From contig NZ_QQRR01000002.1 in NCBI RefSeq assembly GCF_003439925.1, forward strand, positions 558,001 to 622,000: a DNA stretch of 64,000 nt. The letters run 5' to 3'. This document shows, one piece after another, positions 24,801 to 33,147 of the stretch (positions are counted from its first letter, which is position 1; each line of letters opens with the position of its first letter). Under the pieces are notes generated by a model, which did no database searches, had not been told where the DNA came from, and saw only the letters and a program-made list of their open reading frames with translations. The translations under genes and the position numbers were made by a program. Source of the stretch: Haloprofundus halophilus. GTDB taxonomy: Archaea; Halobacteriota; Halobacteria; Halobacteriales; Haloferacaceae.

Positions 24801-25070
24801 TTCCTTCTCGATTATCTCCGAGATGGCCTCGGTCGTGATCGGTTCGATGTAGACGCGGTCGGCCATCTCCAGGTCGGTCATGATGGTCGCCGGATTCGAG
24901 TTGACGAGGACGACTCGCGCCCCTTCCTCTCGAAGCGCCCGGCACGCTTGCGCGCCAGAGTAGTCGAACTCCGCCGCCTGTCCGATCTGGATGGGGCCGC
25001 TGCCGATGAGCAGGATGGTCCGGTCGTCGGACGTCGCCTGCTGGTCTGTCGAGGGTTCCTCGTCGGTCAT
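21858..25070 (-). CDS. carB: Carbamoyl-phosphate synthase large subunit
   Basis: A 1070-residue full-length CarB, which makes carbamoyl phosphate for arginine and pyrimidine synthesis. It has the two homologous ATP-grasp halves (first starting [22 protein letters not shown] near residue 18, second [20 protein letters not shown] near 560) and the C-terminal allosteric methylglyoxal-synthase-like domain. The start at 25070 is set by a TATA-like GCTTATTA 27 bases upstream and by family alignment; the longer frame to 25151 is spurious. The small subunit carA is not adjacent. Confidence 0.97.
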   Translation of the reverse strand: [1070 protein letters not shown]

Positions 25071-25094
25071 CGTTCCAGGGAAGTTCGTACATCG

Positions 25095-25102
25095 TAATAA
25101 GC
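25095..25102 (-). promoter_or_regulatory. TATA-like box of carB
   Basis: GCTTATTA on the minus strand, centred 28 bases before the carB ATG; typical for a leaderless haloarchaeal transcript. Confidence 0.6.
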
Positions 25103-25415
25103 CCGGCGAAACAGTGCGATATGCGTAACCTCTTTTCGAATTTCGCAGCACCGGCGCGACGGCCGACCGTCAGCTGGGGCACAGTTTCGGAATCGCAGGA
25201 GTTACCACCGACCGAGTATGTCGTTCGGACGGAAGCCACCGCCTCACGCGGCCTGAGACGCGGCAGAAGCGGCGTGTGGGGGCACGTCGCTTCGGCTTCC
25301 ACTTTCGAAACGCGACGAAAGAAGCCACTCTTCGGTACTGTGTCCGGTCGGATAACTATTGACGTCCGGTTCTTACTCGGCGCGTCTCGACCCGGCTACG
25401 CGTCGAACCGGGCGT
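25103..25415. other. Gene-free gap upstream of carB
   Basis: About 310 bases with no convincing gene. A 141-codon plus-strand frame from 25121 runs into the antisense of the next gene, is Arg-rich rather than acidic, and resembles no family I know. I see no strong repeat or structure here. Confidence 0.5.
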
Positions 25416-25952
25416 TCACTGCGCGTACACGTCGTCCGACGAGAAATCCCGTTCGGCGCGGTACTGCTCGACGAACTCGCTCACGTCGAACTGCAGCATC
25501 TCCGTCTCGAACTGCGAGAGCGCGGCGTCGTCCTCAGCGTGGCTGACCGCGTGTTCCATCAGTTCGACGACGAGTTCGACGATTATCTCGTGGAGGCGGC
25601 GCGAGTCGAAGTCGGTGACCCACACCATCGCGTAGCCCACCTGCTGGTCCTCGCTCACGTCCTCGCCGACGACGCGGCGGGGGAACTCTTCGAGGACGAT
25701 ACCCATCAGGTGCGGCGTGCCGAACTCCGGCATCTCCTCGCTGGTCGTCTCGACGGCCTCGCGCAGCACCTCGACGAGGAACTCGGGGAGAAACCGCTCG
25801 GGGGGGTGGGAGTCGGTGACGACGGCGTGCGTCTCGCCGCACGCGCAGTCGAACTCGCGCAGCCCCAAGTCGAGGTCTCTGACGCGCTTTGTCTCGCCGC
25901 AGGGGAGTTCGAGTTCGTCGCCCCCGCCTCCGGGGACGCGCGGTTGTGCCAT
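25416..25952 (-). CDS. DUF5815-like conserved haloarchaeal protein
   Basis: A 178-residue acidic protein. The N-terminus resembles a small zinc-binding module (LELPCGETKRVRDLDLGLREFDCACGETHAVV, with Cys near 17, 36 and 38) and the rest is helical with VLEEFPRRVVGEDVSEDQQVGYAMVWVTDFDSRRLHEI. I believe it belongs to DUF5815, a family of unknown function found only in haloarchaea; the name is from memory. It is transcribed away from the acidic protein at 25994 on the same strand, 41 bases downstream of it. Confidence 0.75.
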   Translation of the reverse strand: MAQPRVPGGGGDELELPCGETKRVRDLDLGLREFDCACGETHAVVTDSHPPERFLPEFLVEVLREAVETTSEEMPEFGTPHLMGIVLEEFPRRVVGEDVSEDQQVGYAMVWVTDFDSRRLHEIIVELVVELMEHAVSHAEDDAALSQFETEMLQFDVSEFVEQYRAERDFSSDDVYAQ

Positions 25953-25993
25953 ACCTCCGATTGCAGTCTCGAAGGGTTAAAAAGCGCGTTTGT

Positions 25994-26386
25994 TTACTCC
26001 TCGTCGTCGTCTTTTTCGCCTTCTTCTTCGTCCTCTTCCCCGTCGTCCTCTTCTTCCTCTGATTCGGCGTCCTCTTCCTCGTCGTCCTCGTCGTCGCTCG
26101 CTTCCGACTCCGCGCCTTCGAGGTCGCTCTCGCTCTCGCTCGCCGCGGCGACGCCGCCGGGGGCGACGTCGTCGGTCGACTCCTCGAACTCGCTCAGTTC
26201 GGCGTCCTCCTCGCCTCCCGCTTCGGATTCGACGCCCTCTATCTCGAGTTCCACCTCGATGGAGACGCCGTCGACTTCCAGTTCGGCCTCGGCGCTGCGG
26301 GTTTCGCCCACCTCGATCTCGAGCTCCTGCCGGTCGACTTCCACTTCCACTTCGACGTCTACGTCGACGTCTGGTCGGTCTGCCAT
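25994..26386 (-). CDS. Extremely acidic low-complexity protein
   Basis: A 130-residue protein. The first 55 residues alternate Asp/Glu with Val (DVDVEVEVEVDRQELEIEVG), a beta-strand-like pattern; the rest is almost only Glu, Asp and Ser, ending EEEGEKDDDEE. It has no recognisable domain. The ATG at 26386 follows a GGAGG-like context and is a better start than 26413. Such tails occur in halophile proteins that stay soluble in high salt. A role as a chaperone or as a binding partner of basic proteins is possible but unproven. Confidence 0.65.
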   Translation of the reverse strand: MADRPDVDVDVEVEVEVDRQELEIEVGETRSAEAELEVDGVSIEVELEIEGVESEAGGEEDAELSEFEESTDDVAPGGVAAASESESDLEGAESEASDDEDDEEEDAESEEEEDDGEEDEEEGEKDDDEE

Positions 26387-26511
26387 GGGAGGTGTTACGT
26401 TCGAGAGGGGCAAATAGCTCGGTGGTCATCGCACCGTTGTCGGTGATACCCTCCGCCTACCGACTCGAACCAGCCACAAGCGACTTACCTCGATACGCCG
26501 CAGTACAGGGT

Positions 26512-27948
26512 ATGATAAGCGTCGTCGGCGGCGGCATCGCCGGACTCGCCTGCGCGTATCGCCTCCAACAGCACGGTCACGACGTGCGCGTCTTCGAGGC
26601 CAGCGACCAGGTCGGCGGTCTCGCGGCCGTCTACGAGACGAGGGGCGACCCGATAGAGAAGTTCTACCACCACCTCTCGAAGTCCGAGGAGACCATCGTC
26701 GAACTCGCCGAGGAGCTCGGCGTCGGCGACGAACTGGAGTGGCTCATCGGCAAGAACGGCTACTACTTCAACGGCGCGGTGTACCCGATGGACACCCCCT
26801 GGGAGATTCTCGCCTTCCCGCATCTGAGCGTCTACGACAAGTTCCGCCTCACGATGCTCACCCAGGAGATCGACGTACGCGGGGGCCGACCGAAGTTCGA
26901 CACCTATGAGAACCTCGAAGACTTCGAACACGTCCCGCTGAAGGAGTTCATCGTCGACCACACGACCCAGGGCGTCTACGACAACTTCTTCGAACCGCTG
27001 CTCGACGCGAAGTTCGGCAGTCGGAAAGACGACGTGAGCGCGGCCTGGCTGCTCGGCCGCGTCAAGTTCCGCGGCGAGCGCGACCTGCTGCGCGGCGAGA
27101 TTCTCGGCTACTTCCAGGGCGGGTTCGCCCCCTTCGTCGACGCGCTCGTCGACGCCGTCGGCCGCGAGAACATCGTCACGAACGCCCGCGTGACGGAACT
27201 GGAGACGGGCGACGACGGCGTGGAGTCGATAACCGTCGAGGGGGACGGAGCGGTCGAGGGAGACGGAGCGGTCGAGGGGGACGCCGAGTCGTCGGACGTC
27301 GCTGAGGCGGCGGAAGCGACGGACGGCGGTGTCGCGAGTGCGGCCGCCGAGTCGGCCGTCACGGACGCGACGACGTACGAGACCGACGCCGTCGTCTGCG
27401 CGACGATGCCGAACGTCTTGGAGGGGCTCACCGGCTACCAGTGCGACATCGACTTCCAGGGGGCGGTCTGTGCCGTCGTGACGATGGACGAGCAACTCAC
27501 CGACACCTACTGGCTCAACGTCGCCCACGACGCGCCGTTCGGCGCGCTCATCGAGCACACGAACTTCGTCCCGCCGGAGCGCTACGGCGGCGACCATCTG
27601 CTGTACATCGCCAGCTACATCCAGGATTACGAGGAGGAGCTCTGGCAGATGTCCGACGAGGAGGTCGAGGAGACGTGGCTCTCGGAGTTGGAGACGATGT
27701 TCCCGAACTTCCACCGCCGCCTCGTCAGCGAGTTCCGTCTCGCGCGCAACCCCCGCGCCGCGCCCGTCTACGAGCGCGGCTACCGCGACATGGTCGTCCC
27801 CTACGACCTGAGCGACGACATCGGCGAGGGCGTCTACTACGCGGGGATGGCCAGCGCCGCGCAGTACCCCGAACGGAGCCTCAACGGCGGCATCGTCGCG
27901 GGCTACGAGTGCGCCGACCGAATCGACGAGAAGGGGCGGGTCGACTGA
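26512..27948 (+). CDS. FAD-dependent amine-oxidase-fold oxidoreductase
   Basis: A 478-residue flavoprotein of the protoporphyrinogen-oxidase/UDP-galactopyranose-mutase-like fold. The dinucleotide motif VVGGGIAGLACAYRLQQHGHDV (start of the protein) and VFEASDQVGGL are clear, and the C-terminal YYAGMASAAQYPERSLNGGIVAGYECA binds flavin. Residues about 235-290 are an acidic, Ala-rich insert built partly from 21-base tandem repeats (VEGDGA units). The frame opens at 25990, in antisense of the preceding gene; 26512 is the proper start. The substrate is unknown; homologues often lie in cell-surface glycan or lipid loci, and the GT-C-like gene is nearby. Confidence 0.87.
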   Translation: MISVVGGGIAGLACAYRLQQHGHDVRVFEASDQVGGLAAVYETRGDPIEKFYHHLSKSEETIVELAEELGVGDELEWLIGKNGYYFNGAVYPMDTPWEILAFPHLSVYDKFRLTMLTQEIDVRGGRPKFDTYENLEDFEHVPLKEFIVDHTTQGVYDNFFEPLLDAKFGSRKDDVSAAWLLGRVKFRGERDLLRGEILGYFQGGFAPFVDALVDAVGRENIVTNARVTELETGDDGVESITVEGDGAVEGDGAVEGDAESSDVAEAAEATDGGVASAAAESAVTDATTYETDAVVCATMPNVLEGLTGYQCDIDFQGAVCAVVTMDEQLTDTYWLNVAHDAPFGALIEHTNFVPPERYGGDHLLYIASYIQDYEEELWQMSDEEVEETWLSELETMFPNFHRRLVSEFRLARNPRAAPVYERGYRDMVVPYDLSDDIGEGVYYAGMASAAQYPERSLNGGIVAGYECADRIDEKGRVD

Positions 27949-27972
27949 GTCGCTAACGTCTCCGCGCCTCTA

Positions 27973-28527
27973 TCACTCGTTCGCGGCGTCCCACTCGCTG
28001 CGGAGCAACCCGTACTGAACCGTATCGACGTACTCGCCGTCGGTGTAGAAAGCCATTCGCGTTCGACCTTCTTCGACGAATCCGAGCGACTCCAGCAGTC
28101 CCCGAGAGGCGTCGTTGCTCTCGTATGCGCACGCGCCGACCGCCGGGTGCGCGTAGGTTCGGAAGGTGTAGTCGATAGCCAGCGACACTGCCTCCGTCCC
28201 GTAGCCGTCGCCGTGGCGCTCGGGAACCAACCAGTACGTCAGTTCCGGGCGACGCCAGTTAGCGTCCTCGACGGTGACGACACCGATGGGCGTGACGCGG
28301 GCATCGTCGGCGTCGCCGGGAGCGGCGGTCCCGTCGTCGAGACAGGCGACGAATCGGTCTGCCGCGTCGTCGGTCCAGCTTTCGAGTTCCGCTTGGCTCT
28401 TCAGCGGATTCCCCATCGGATACCGAATCTCGGGGTTGGCGTGCGCTCGCTGGAGAAATGGGATATCTTCCGTCTCGAACGTTCGCAGAGTGACTCGTTC
28501 ATCGCGAACGACGACTGCGCCGGGCAT
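27973..28527 (-). CDS. GNAT acetyltransferase, RimJ/RimL type
   Basis: A 184-residue N-acetyltransferase. It shows the RimJ/RimL layout: VTLRTFETEDIPFLQRAHANPEIRYPMG at the N-terminus, ELTYWLVPERHGDGYGTEAVSLAIDYTF with the acetyl-CoA loop (RHGDGYG), and ACAYESNDASRGLLESLGFVEEGR near the end. The target is unknown. The ATG at 28527 is chosen over the longer frame, whose extra 42 residues are Cys/Trp-rich and unlike the family. Confidence 0.88.
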   Translation of the reverse strand: MPGAVVVRDERVTLRTFETEDIPFLQRAHANPEIRYPMGNPLKSQAELESWTDDAADRFVACLDDGTAAPGDADDARVTPIGVVTVEDANWRRPELTYWLVPERHGDGYGTEAVSLAIDYTFRTYAHPAVGACAYESNDASRGLLESLGFVEEGRTRMAFYTDGEYVDTVQYGLLRSEWDAANE

Positions 28528-28621
28528 ACGTGACCGACTGTGAATAGCAGAATACGTCTTCCGATCAATAGTTTCACACTCGAACTGCCAGAGACCGGCG
28601 TTGGGGCGGTGTTCCGTGCCG

Positions 28622-30298
28622 TCAGCCGACGACCCTGAACACCATGACCCCACGGTTCTCGTAGGCGAGTTCGTACCGCCCCGAGTCGACGAGTTCCTGT
28701 CGCATCTCCGCGGACTGGATGCTCTCCATCCCGCGCACCGAGTACTCGCCCTTCGGGACGTAGAGGTAGTCGGGCGTCGTCCCGGACTCGGTGAGATACT
28801 TGGTGATACAGGCTTCGCTCCGGCACGTCGAGAGGCGGTTGAACAGGCCGAGTTGGTGTTGGTACTGCGCCTGCCCGCGCCACTCCACCCCCCACGGCCC
28901 GACGAGAATCGTCCGGTCGGTGTACAGCGGGAACCACTCGGCGGCGTCGCCGACGACGACGAAGGTGGCGTCGGGTTCGGTGTTTGCGTCGGCCCACTCC
29001 ATCGCCTCGACGTCGGAGCCGTTGATGAACGCCGGTTGCGAGGTGCTCCCGGCGTGCGAGTCGAGGTGTCCGCCCGCGTAGAACACCGAGACGCTCATCC
29101 CGAGAATCGCCACGACGAATATCGCCGCCAGTTCGGCCCGCCGCCGACGCTGCGACGTGATCGACAGTCGCCGGTACGCCAGCCGAAGCACGTCGAAGAT
29201 GACGACGGCGGCCATAAGCGGCCCGAGGGTGAAGACGAACCGCGGCTTCGAGACGAAGATGATACAGAGCGCGAACCACCCCGGGAGGAAGAACGAGCGC
29301 CGCCAGGCGAGGTAGACGCCCGAGAAGATGTACAGCACGAAGAACGCCGAGATGATGATCATCCCGAACGACTGGAGGTTGAACAGCCCCGGACGGATGG
29401 AGAACAGCACCGCCGGCGGGTTGAACGACGCCGACCCGGGGACGAACGTCGGGACTAACTCGAACAGCTGCTTGCCGATGCCGCCGTGGGTCCCCGCCGC
29501 GCCGGCGAAGATGCCGACGCCGTGGTTCGAGATCACCGTCAGCCACCAGGGCGACGCGAGCACGAGACCGCCGATAGCGACGGCGGCCCCTTCGAGCAGT
29601 CCCGTGAGGCTTCGGTCGAAGTAGACGAACAGCCAGATGTACGACAGGCCGAAGAAGGCCGTGTACACCGGGTGGGTCAGTATCGTCAGTGCGAACAGCA
29701 GCACCGACGGCCAGAGCCACCGTCGGTCTCGCGTCGCAAACAGTTTGACCCCGGTGTAGAGGCCGGTGTAGAGCCACACCGCGCCGAGCGACCGGACGAA
29801 GCCGCCGCCGGAGATGTGCCACTGCAGAATCGGCGGCCCGACGGCGACGAAGATGGCCGCCAGTCCGGCCTGCCGCTCCGAGCCGAGCAGTTCGCGCGCC
29901 AGAAGGTAGAACGGCACGAGGTAGACGACCGTCAGAAAGCCGGGCAGATAGCGGCTTATCGTCAGGTACGAGAGTCCGAACGCGTCGTGCAACACTGCGG
30001 CGACGTAGAACGCCAGCGGTGGGTAGGCGAAGGGAATCCCCTCCGGCGTGTAGTGCGGGATGATCGCCGGCAGCGCGTACCCCTCGCGGATAATCTGCTC
30101 GGCCATGTACAGGAAGAGGCCGGCGCCGAACGCGGGGTACGGGTGCGTGACGACGTAGGCGGTGTACGTCGCCAGCGCGACGATTATCGCGGGTGCGAGC
30201 CACGCGAACTCGCCGGCGATGGCTTCGAGGCGGCCGAATCTCGACACCTGTCGTCGCCGTACACCGTCCGTGTTCGTCAGCTTTCGTGGGTCCATCAT
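28622..30298 (-). CDS. Polytopic membrane protein, GT-C glycosyltransferase-like
   Basis: A 558-residue membrane protein with about ten to twelve helices followed by a soluble extracytoplasmic domain of about 150 residues (from about 405). The architecture and HPYPAFGAGLFLYMAEQIIREG, PFAYPPLAFYVAAVL in the first loop resemble GT-C (ArnT/PMT-like) glycosyltransferases that use lipid-linked sugars. The acidic residue pair usually seen in that first loop is not obvious here (FGAG), so the activity is uncertain. The start is ATGATG at 30298/30295; GGAGG lies 12 to 15 bases upstream. Confidence 0.7.
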   Translation of the reverse strand: MMDPRKLTNTDGVRRRQVSRFGRLEAIAGEFAWLAPAIIVALATYTAYVVTHPYPAFGAGLFLYMAEQIIREGYALPAIIPHYTPEGIPFAYPPLAFYVAAVLHDAFGLSYLTISRYLPGFLTVVYLVPFYLLARELLGSERQAGLAAIFVAVGPPILQWHISGGGFVRSLGAVWLYTGLYTGVKLFATRDRRWLWPSVLLFALTILTHPVYTAFFGLSYIWLFVYFDRSLTGLLEGAAVAIGGLVLASPWWLTVISNHGVGIFAGAAGTHGGIGKQLFELVPTFVPGSASFNPPAVLFSIRPGLFNLQSFGMIIISAFFVLYIFSGVYLAWRRSFFLPGWFALCIIFVSKPRFVFTLGPLMAAVVIFDVLRLAYRRLSITSQRRRRAELAAIFVVAILGMSVSVFYAGGHLDSHAGSTSQPAFINGSDVEAMEWADANTEPDATFVVVGDAAEWFPLYTDRTILVGPWGVEWRGQAQYQHQLGLFNRLSTCRSEACITKYLTESGTTPDYLYVPKGEYSVRGMESIQSAEMRQELVDSGRYELAYENRGVMVFRVVG

Positions 30299-31099
30299 CG
30301 TCGGTTACTTCCTCCGGAGGCGCGCGGGTGTTCGAAACCGAGCCGAAACGGCGGTTGGTGCGGACCGAAGCGGCGGTTGGCGCTGATCGAAACGGTCGTT
30401 GACGCGGACCGAGACGACCCACCCGGTGCCGACGGACACGGGCGTTATTAGTCCGCCGTTCGTCTTCGGCGTGTCGCCCCCGTCGGCGATCTGTCGTCTG
30501 CCGCCGGACGTCACCGCCGAGCGAACGGCGGGTGCGAGTGTCGGCCGAGAGGCTACTGTGGACGCCATCTCAGGATCCAACCCAAAGCGACCGGGAGCGT
30601 TCGAGACGGTAGCGCCTCCTCGACCGCGCCCGGCCGAAACGAACCGCAGACCGACGAGCGCGGACGGCGACAGAGGGAGTCCGCCGACGGTACGCGACGG
30701 AACGTTTTCCCGTCGGTCGAAGACGTGCACTCATTCACTCCCCGTTTCGTCCTTCACCGTAATAATCGACGCTATCGTTGCCGCGAGTTTTCCCCCGTTT
30801 TACTCGGCCTTCGAACGACACCCGCCTCGGGAAACGTGTAGTTGAGACGCGAGCGGTCCCCGCCGAACTCCGCCGGAGACGCCGTCGGTGGTCGCGCCGC
30901 CGTAGGAACTCCCTACGCACGACAGACGCCGGAACTCGGCGGTCAGTCAGGGTCGCCCGTACCCCGAAGAGAGCGACTGACGGCGTCTGACGCGCTCGCC
31001 TCGGGCGCTGCGGCATCGCTCCGTCTTCGTCGCGCCGCCCGGGTAATCCGGTCGGAGCTTCGGCGAAAACTTGTCCCGGAAACGACTCGTTGAGCGCAT
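30299..31099. other. 800-base gap without a convincing gene
   Basis: Several frames of 61-148 codons cross this gap on both strands, but all are Arg/Pro/Ser-rich, none is acidic and none resembles a family. Apart from the three 22-base repeats and the palindrome CCTCCGGAGG (30311-30320), I see only a slightly AT-rich patch near 30755-30830 (CCGTAATAATCG, GTTTTCCCCCGTTTT). It may be a decayed gene or hold an unrecognised RNA. Confidence 0.6.
30344..30409. repeat. Three tandem 22-base repeats
   Basis: Units CGAAACGGCGGTTGGTGCGGAC, CGAAGCGGCGGTTGGCGCTGAT and CGAAACGGTCGTTGACGCGGAC lie head to tail, with a partial fourth (CGAGACGA). They sit 46 to 111 bases upstream of the GT-C-like gene. A 22-base period is about two helical turns, so iterated protein-binding sites are possible. 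Position 30344-30409. Confidence 0.75.
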
Positions 31100-32356
31100 T
31101 CACTCGTGTCTGAGTGCATCTATCGGGTCGACCGTCGACGCGCTCCAGGCGGGATAGAGACCGGCGAACACCCCGACGAGCGGTCCGACCACGACGGAGA
31201 CGACGAACCAGAGCGGACGGATCCGCAGCGGGAGGTCGATGAGTACCGTCGCGGCGTACCCGCCGCTGATGCCTACCAGTGCACCGAAGACGGAGCCGAA
31301 CAGCCCGAGCAGTATCGCCTCCAGGAGGAACAACTGCATGATGTCGCGGCGCTTGGCGCCGACCGCTTTCATGATGCCGATCTCGCGCGTCCGCTCGGTG
31401 ACGCTGACGAGCATGATGTTGGCGATACCGATGGCACCGACGATGAGCGAGATGACCGCGATACCGGTGATGTACGCGGTGAACGTGCTACTGACCTGCT
31501 GAATCTGGTCGACGAGTTGGTCGTACGTCGTCACCTCGAACTGGTAGCCCTCGGCTTTGAGAACCCGAGCGTCGGACTGCTCTGTCAGGTACGAGATGAT
31601 CCGACCCTGGACCGCCTCTATCTCCTGAATGCTGCCGGCGCTCACGAGTACCTGCGAGTACACACGCTGCTGTTGGTCCGTGTTGGGACTGATGACCGCT
31701 CGCTCGTAGAACGGGTTCGTGGGCGCGTAGATGCTCGGTTGCGCACCGCCGGTGAGCGCGCCCGCCCCCTCCTGAGAGCCCTCGGCGATACCGACGACGG
31801 TGGCGTTTATCGGCTGTCCGTTCGCCGCTCGGGTGAGCGTGATGTTCTCACCGACGGTGACGTTCTCGGCGAACATCCGGACCGCAGGCCGATTCAACAC
31901 CACCTCCCGCTGCCCCGACTGGTACGGTCGTCCCTCGACGATCCGTTGACCTTTCAGCTCGAAGTACTGCGGCCGCGATACCGTCACCCACTGCCTCCCC
32001 ACCGAGTCGTTTCTGTACCGCACCTGTGCGGTCGCGATCCCACCGACGGGGACGGCGGCTGCGACGCCCTCTATCTGGCGGATCTGCTGGACGTCGTACT
32101 GGGTGAACACCGACTGTCCGCCCTGCCCGAGCTGCGGGATGTCGCTCTGCGTCTGCGAGGACGCCGAGACGTACATCACGTCCTGGTTGTCCCCGGCGAT
32201 GGTGTTGACGATATCTGCCTGCAGACTCGCCCCGAGGGTGACGAACGCGATGACGGCGGCGACGCCGATGATGACGCCGAGCGTCGTCAGCGTCGAACGG
32301 AGTTTGTGGCCGACGATGCTCCGCCAACTCATCCGGAGGCTCTCTAGGAGGTCCAC
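31100..32356 (-). CDS. MacB-type ABC transporter permease
   Basis: A 418-residue FtsX/MacB-family permease. One N-terminal membrane helix (about 18-40) is followed by a large extracytoplasmic domain of about 230 residues and three C-terminal helices with VSVTERTREIGIMKAVGAKRRDIMQLFLLEA, the conserved FtsX coupling segment. Such systems are mechanotransmission exporters of peptides, lipoproteins or drugs rather than importers. It overlaps the ATPase gene upstream by 13 bases, so the two form one unit. Confidence 0.93.
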   Translation of the reverse strand: MDLLESLRMSWRSIVGHKLRSTLTTLGVIIGVAAVIAFVTLGASLQADIVNTIAGDNQDVMYVSASSQTQSDIPQLGQGGQSVFTQYDVQQIRQIEGVAAAVPVGGIATAQVRYRNDSVGRQWVTVSRPQYFELKGQRIVEGRPYQSGQREVVLNRPAVRMFAENVTVGENITLTRAANGQPINATVVGIAEGSQEGAGALTGGAQPSIYAPTNPFYERAVISPNTDQQQRVYSQVLVSAGSIQEIEAVQGRIISYLTEQSDARVLKAEGYQFEVTTYDQLVDQIQQVSSTFTAYITGIAVISLIVGAIGIANIMLVSVTERTREIGIMKAVGAKRRDIMQLFLLEAILLGLFGSVFGALVGISGGYAATVLIDLPLRIRPLWFVVSVVVGPLVGVFAGLYPAWSASTVDPIDALRHE

Positions 32357-33147
32357 GCTTCTCCCTCGGTAGCTCCCTCACCGGGATTCTGGACCGGCTT
32401 CGTCTCGTCCACTGACGGAATCCGTCGCTTCTCGCCGAGTTCCTCGATGCGTTCTATCTCGCCGTCGAGAACGTGGACGATTCGCTCGGCGTGCTCGGCG
32501 ATGTCCCGCTCGTGGGTCACCATCAGAATCGTGTTGCCGCGCTGGTACAGTTCCTCGAACAGCCGCATTATCTGCCGACTCGTCTCGCTGTCGAGACTCC
32601 CGGTCGGTTCGTCCGCGAGGATGATGGCCGGGTCGTTGACGAGCGCGCGGGCGATGGCGACGCGCTGGCGCTGCCCGCCCGAGAGCTCCGTCGGCTTGTG
32701 GTTGACTCGGTCAGCCAGTCCGACGTCGGCCAGGAGCGACTCGGCTCGCTTCGTCCGCTCCTCCCGCGATACGTCGCGAAACGACAGCGGCATGGCGACG
32801 TTCTCCAGCGCCGTCAACCGCGGCATCAAGTTGAACGTCTGAAAGACGAATCCGATCTTCTCGCCGCGGACGTTCGCCCGCTCGGAGTCGGACAGTTTCG
32901 TCACGTTTGTCCCGTCGATTCGAATCTCGCCTGCCGTGGGCGTGTCTAAACAGCCGATGAGGTTGAGAAGCGTACTCTTGCCGGAGCCGCTCGGGCCCAT
33001 GATGCTCGTGTACGACCCTCGCGGCACCTTCAGGGAGACGTCGTCGAGTACCGGCACCGGCTCACCGAGTTCGTAGACTTTGTATACCCCCGACAGTGAC
33101 ACGACGGTGTCTTCGGTCGGTCCTCCACCGTCGGTGTATGCGTCCAT
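32344..33147 (-). CDS. MacB/LolD-type ABC transporter ATP-binding protein
   Basis: A 267-residue ATPase with Walker A GPSGSGKS (near 50), Q-loop FVFQTFNLMPRLTALENV typical of LolD/MacB, signature LSGGQRQRV and Walker B IILADEPTGSLDS. A C-terminal tail of about 35 polar residues is extra. The ATG at 33147 is preferred to the longer frame because a TATA-like CTTTTGTG lies about 27 bases upstream. It forms a transporter with the overlapping permease gene; substrate unknown. Confidence 0.94.
   Translation of the reverse strand: MDAYTDGGGPTEDTVVSLSGVYKVYELGEPVPVLDDVSLKVPRGSYTSIMGPSGSGKSTLLNLIGCLDTPTAGEIRIDGTNVTKLSDSERANVRGEKIGFVFQTFNLMPRLTALENVAMPLSFRDVSREERTKRAESLLADVGLADRVNHKPTELSGGQRQRVAIARALVNDPAIILADEPTGSLDSETSRQIMRLFEELYQRGNTILMVTHERDIAEHAERIVHVLDGEIERIEELGEKRRIPSVDETKPVQNPGEGATEGEAWTS

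Noticed and set aside
25121-25546. A 141-codon plus-strand frame upstream of carB
   Set aside because: It runs into the antisense of the DUF5815-like gene and ends in an Arg-rich stretch; composition is not that of a haloarchaeal protein.
30399-30845. A 148-codon plus-strand frame in the 800-base gap
   Set aside because: Pro/Arg/Ser/Thr-rich, no acidic bias, no recognisable motif, no promoter at a sensible distance.
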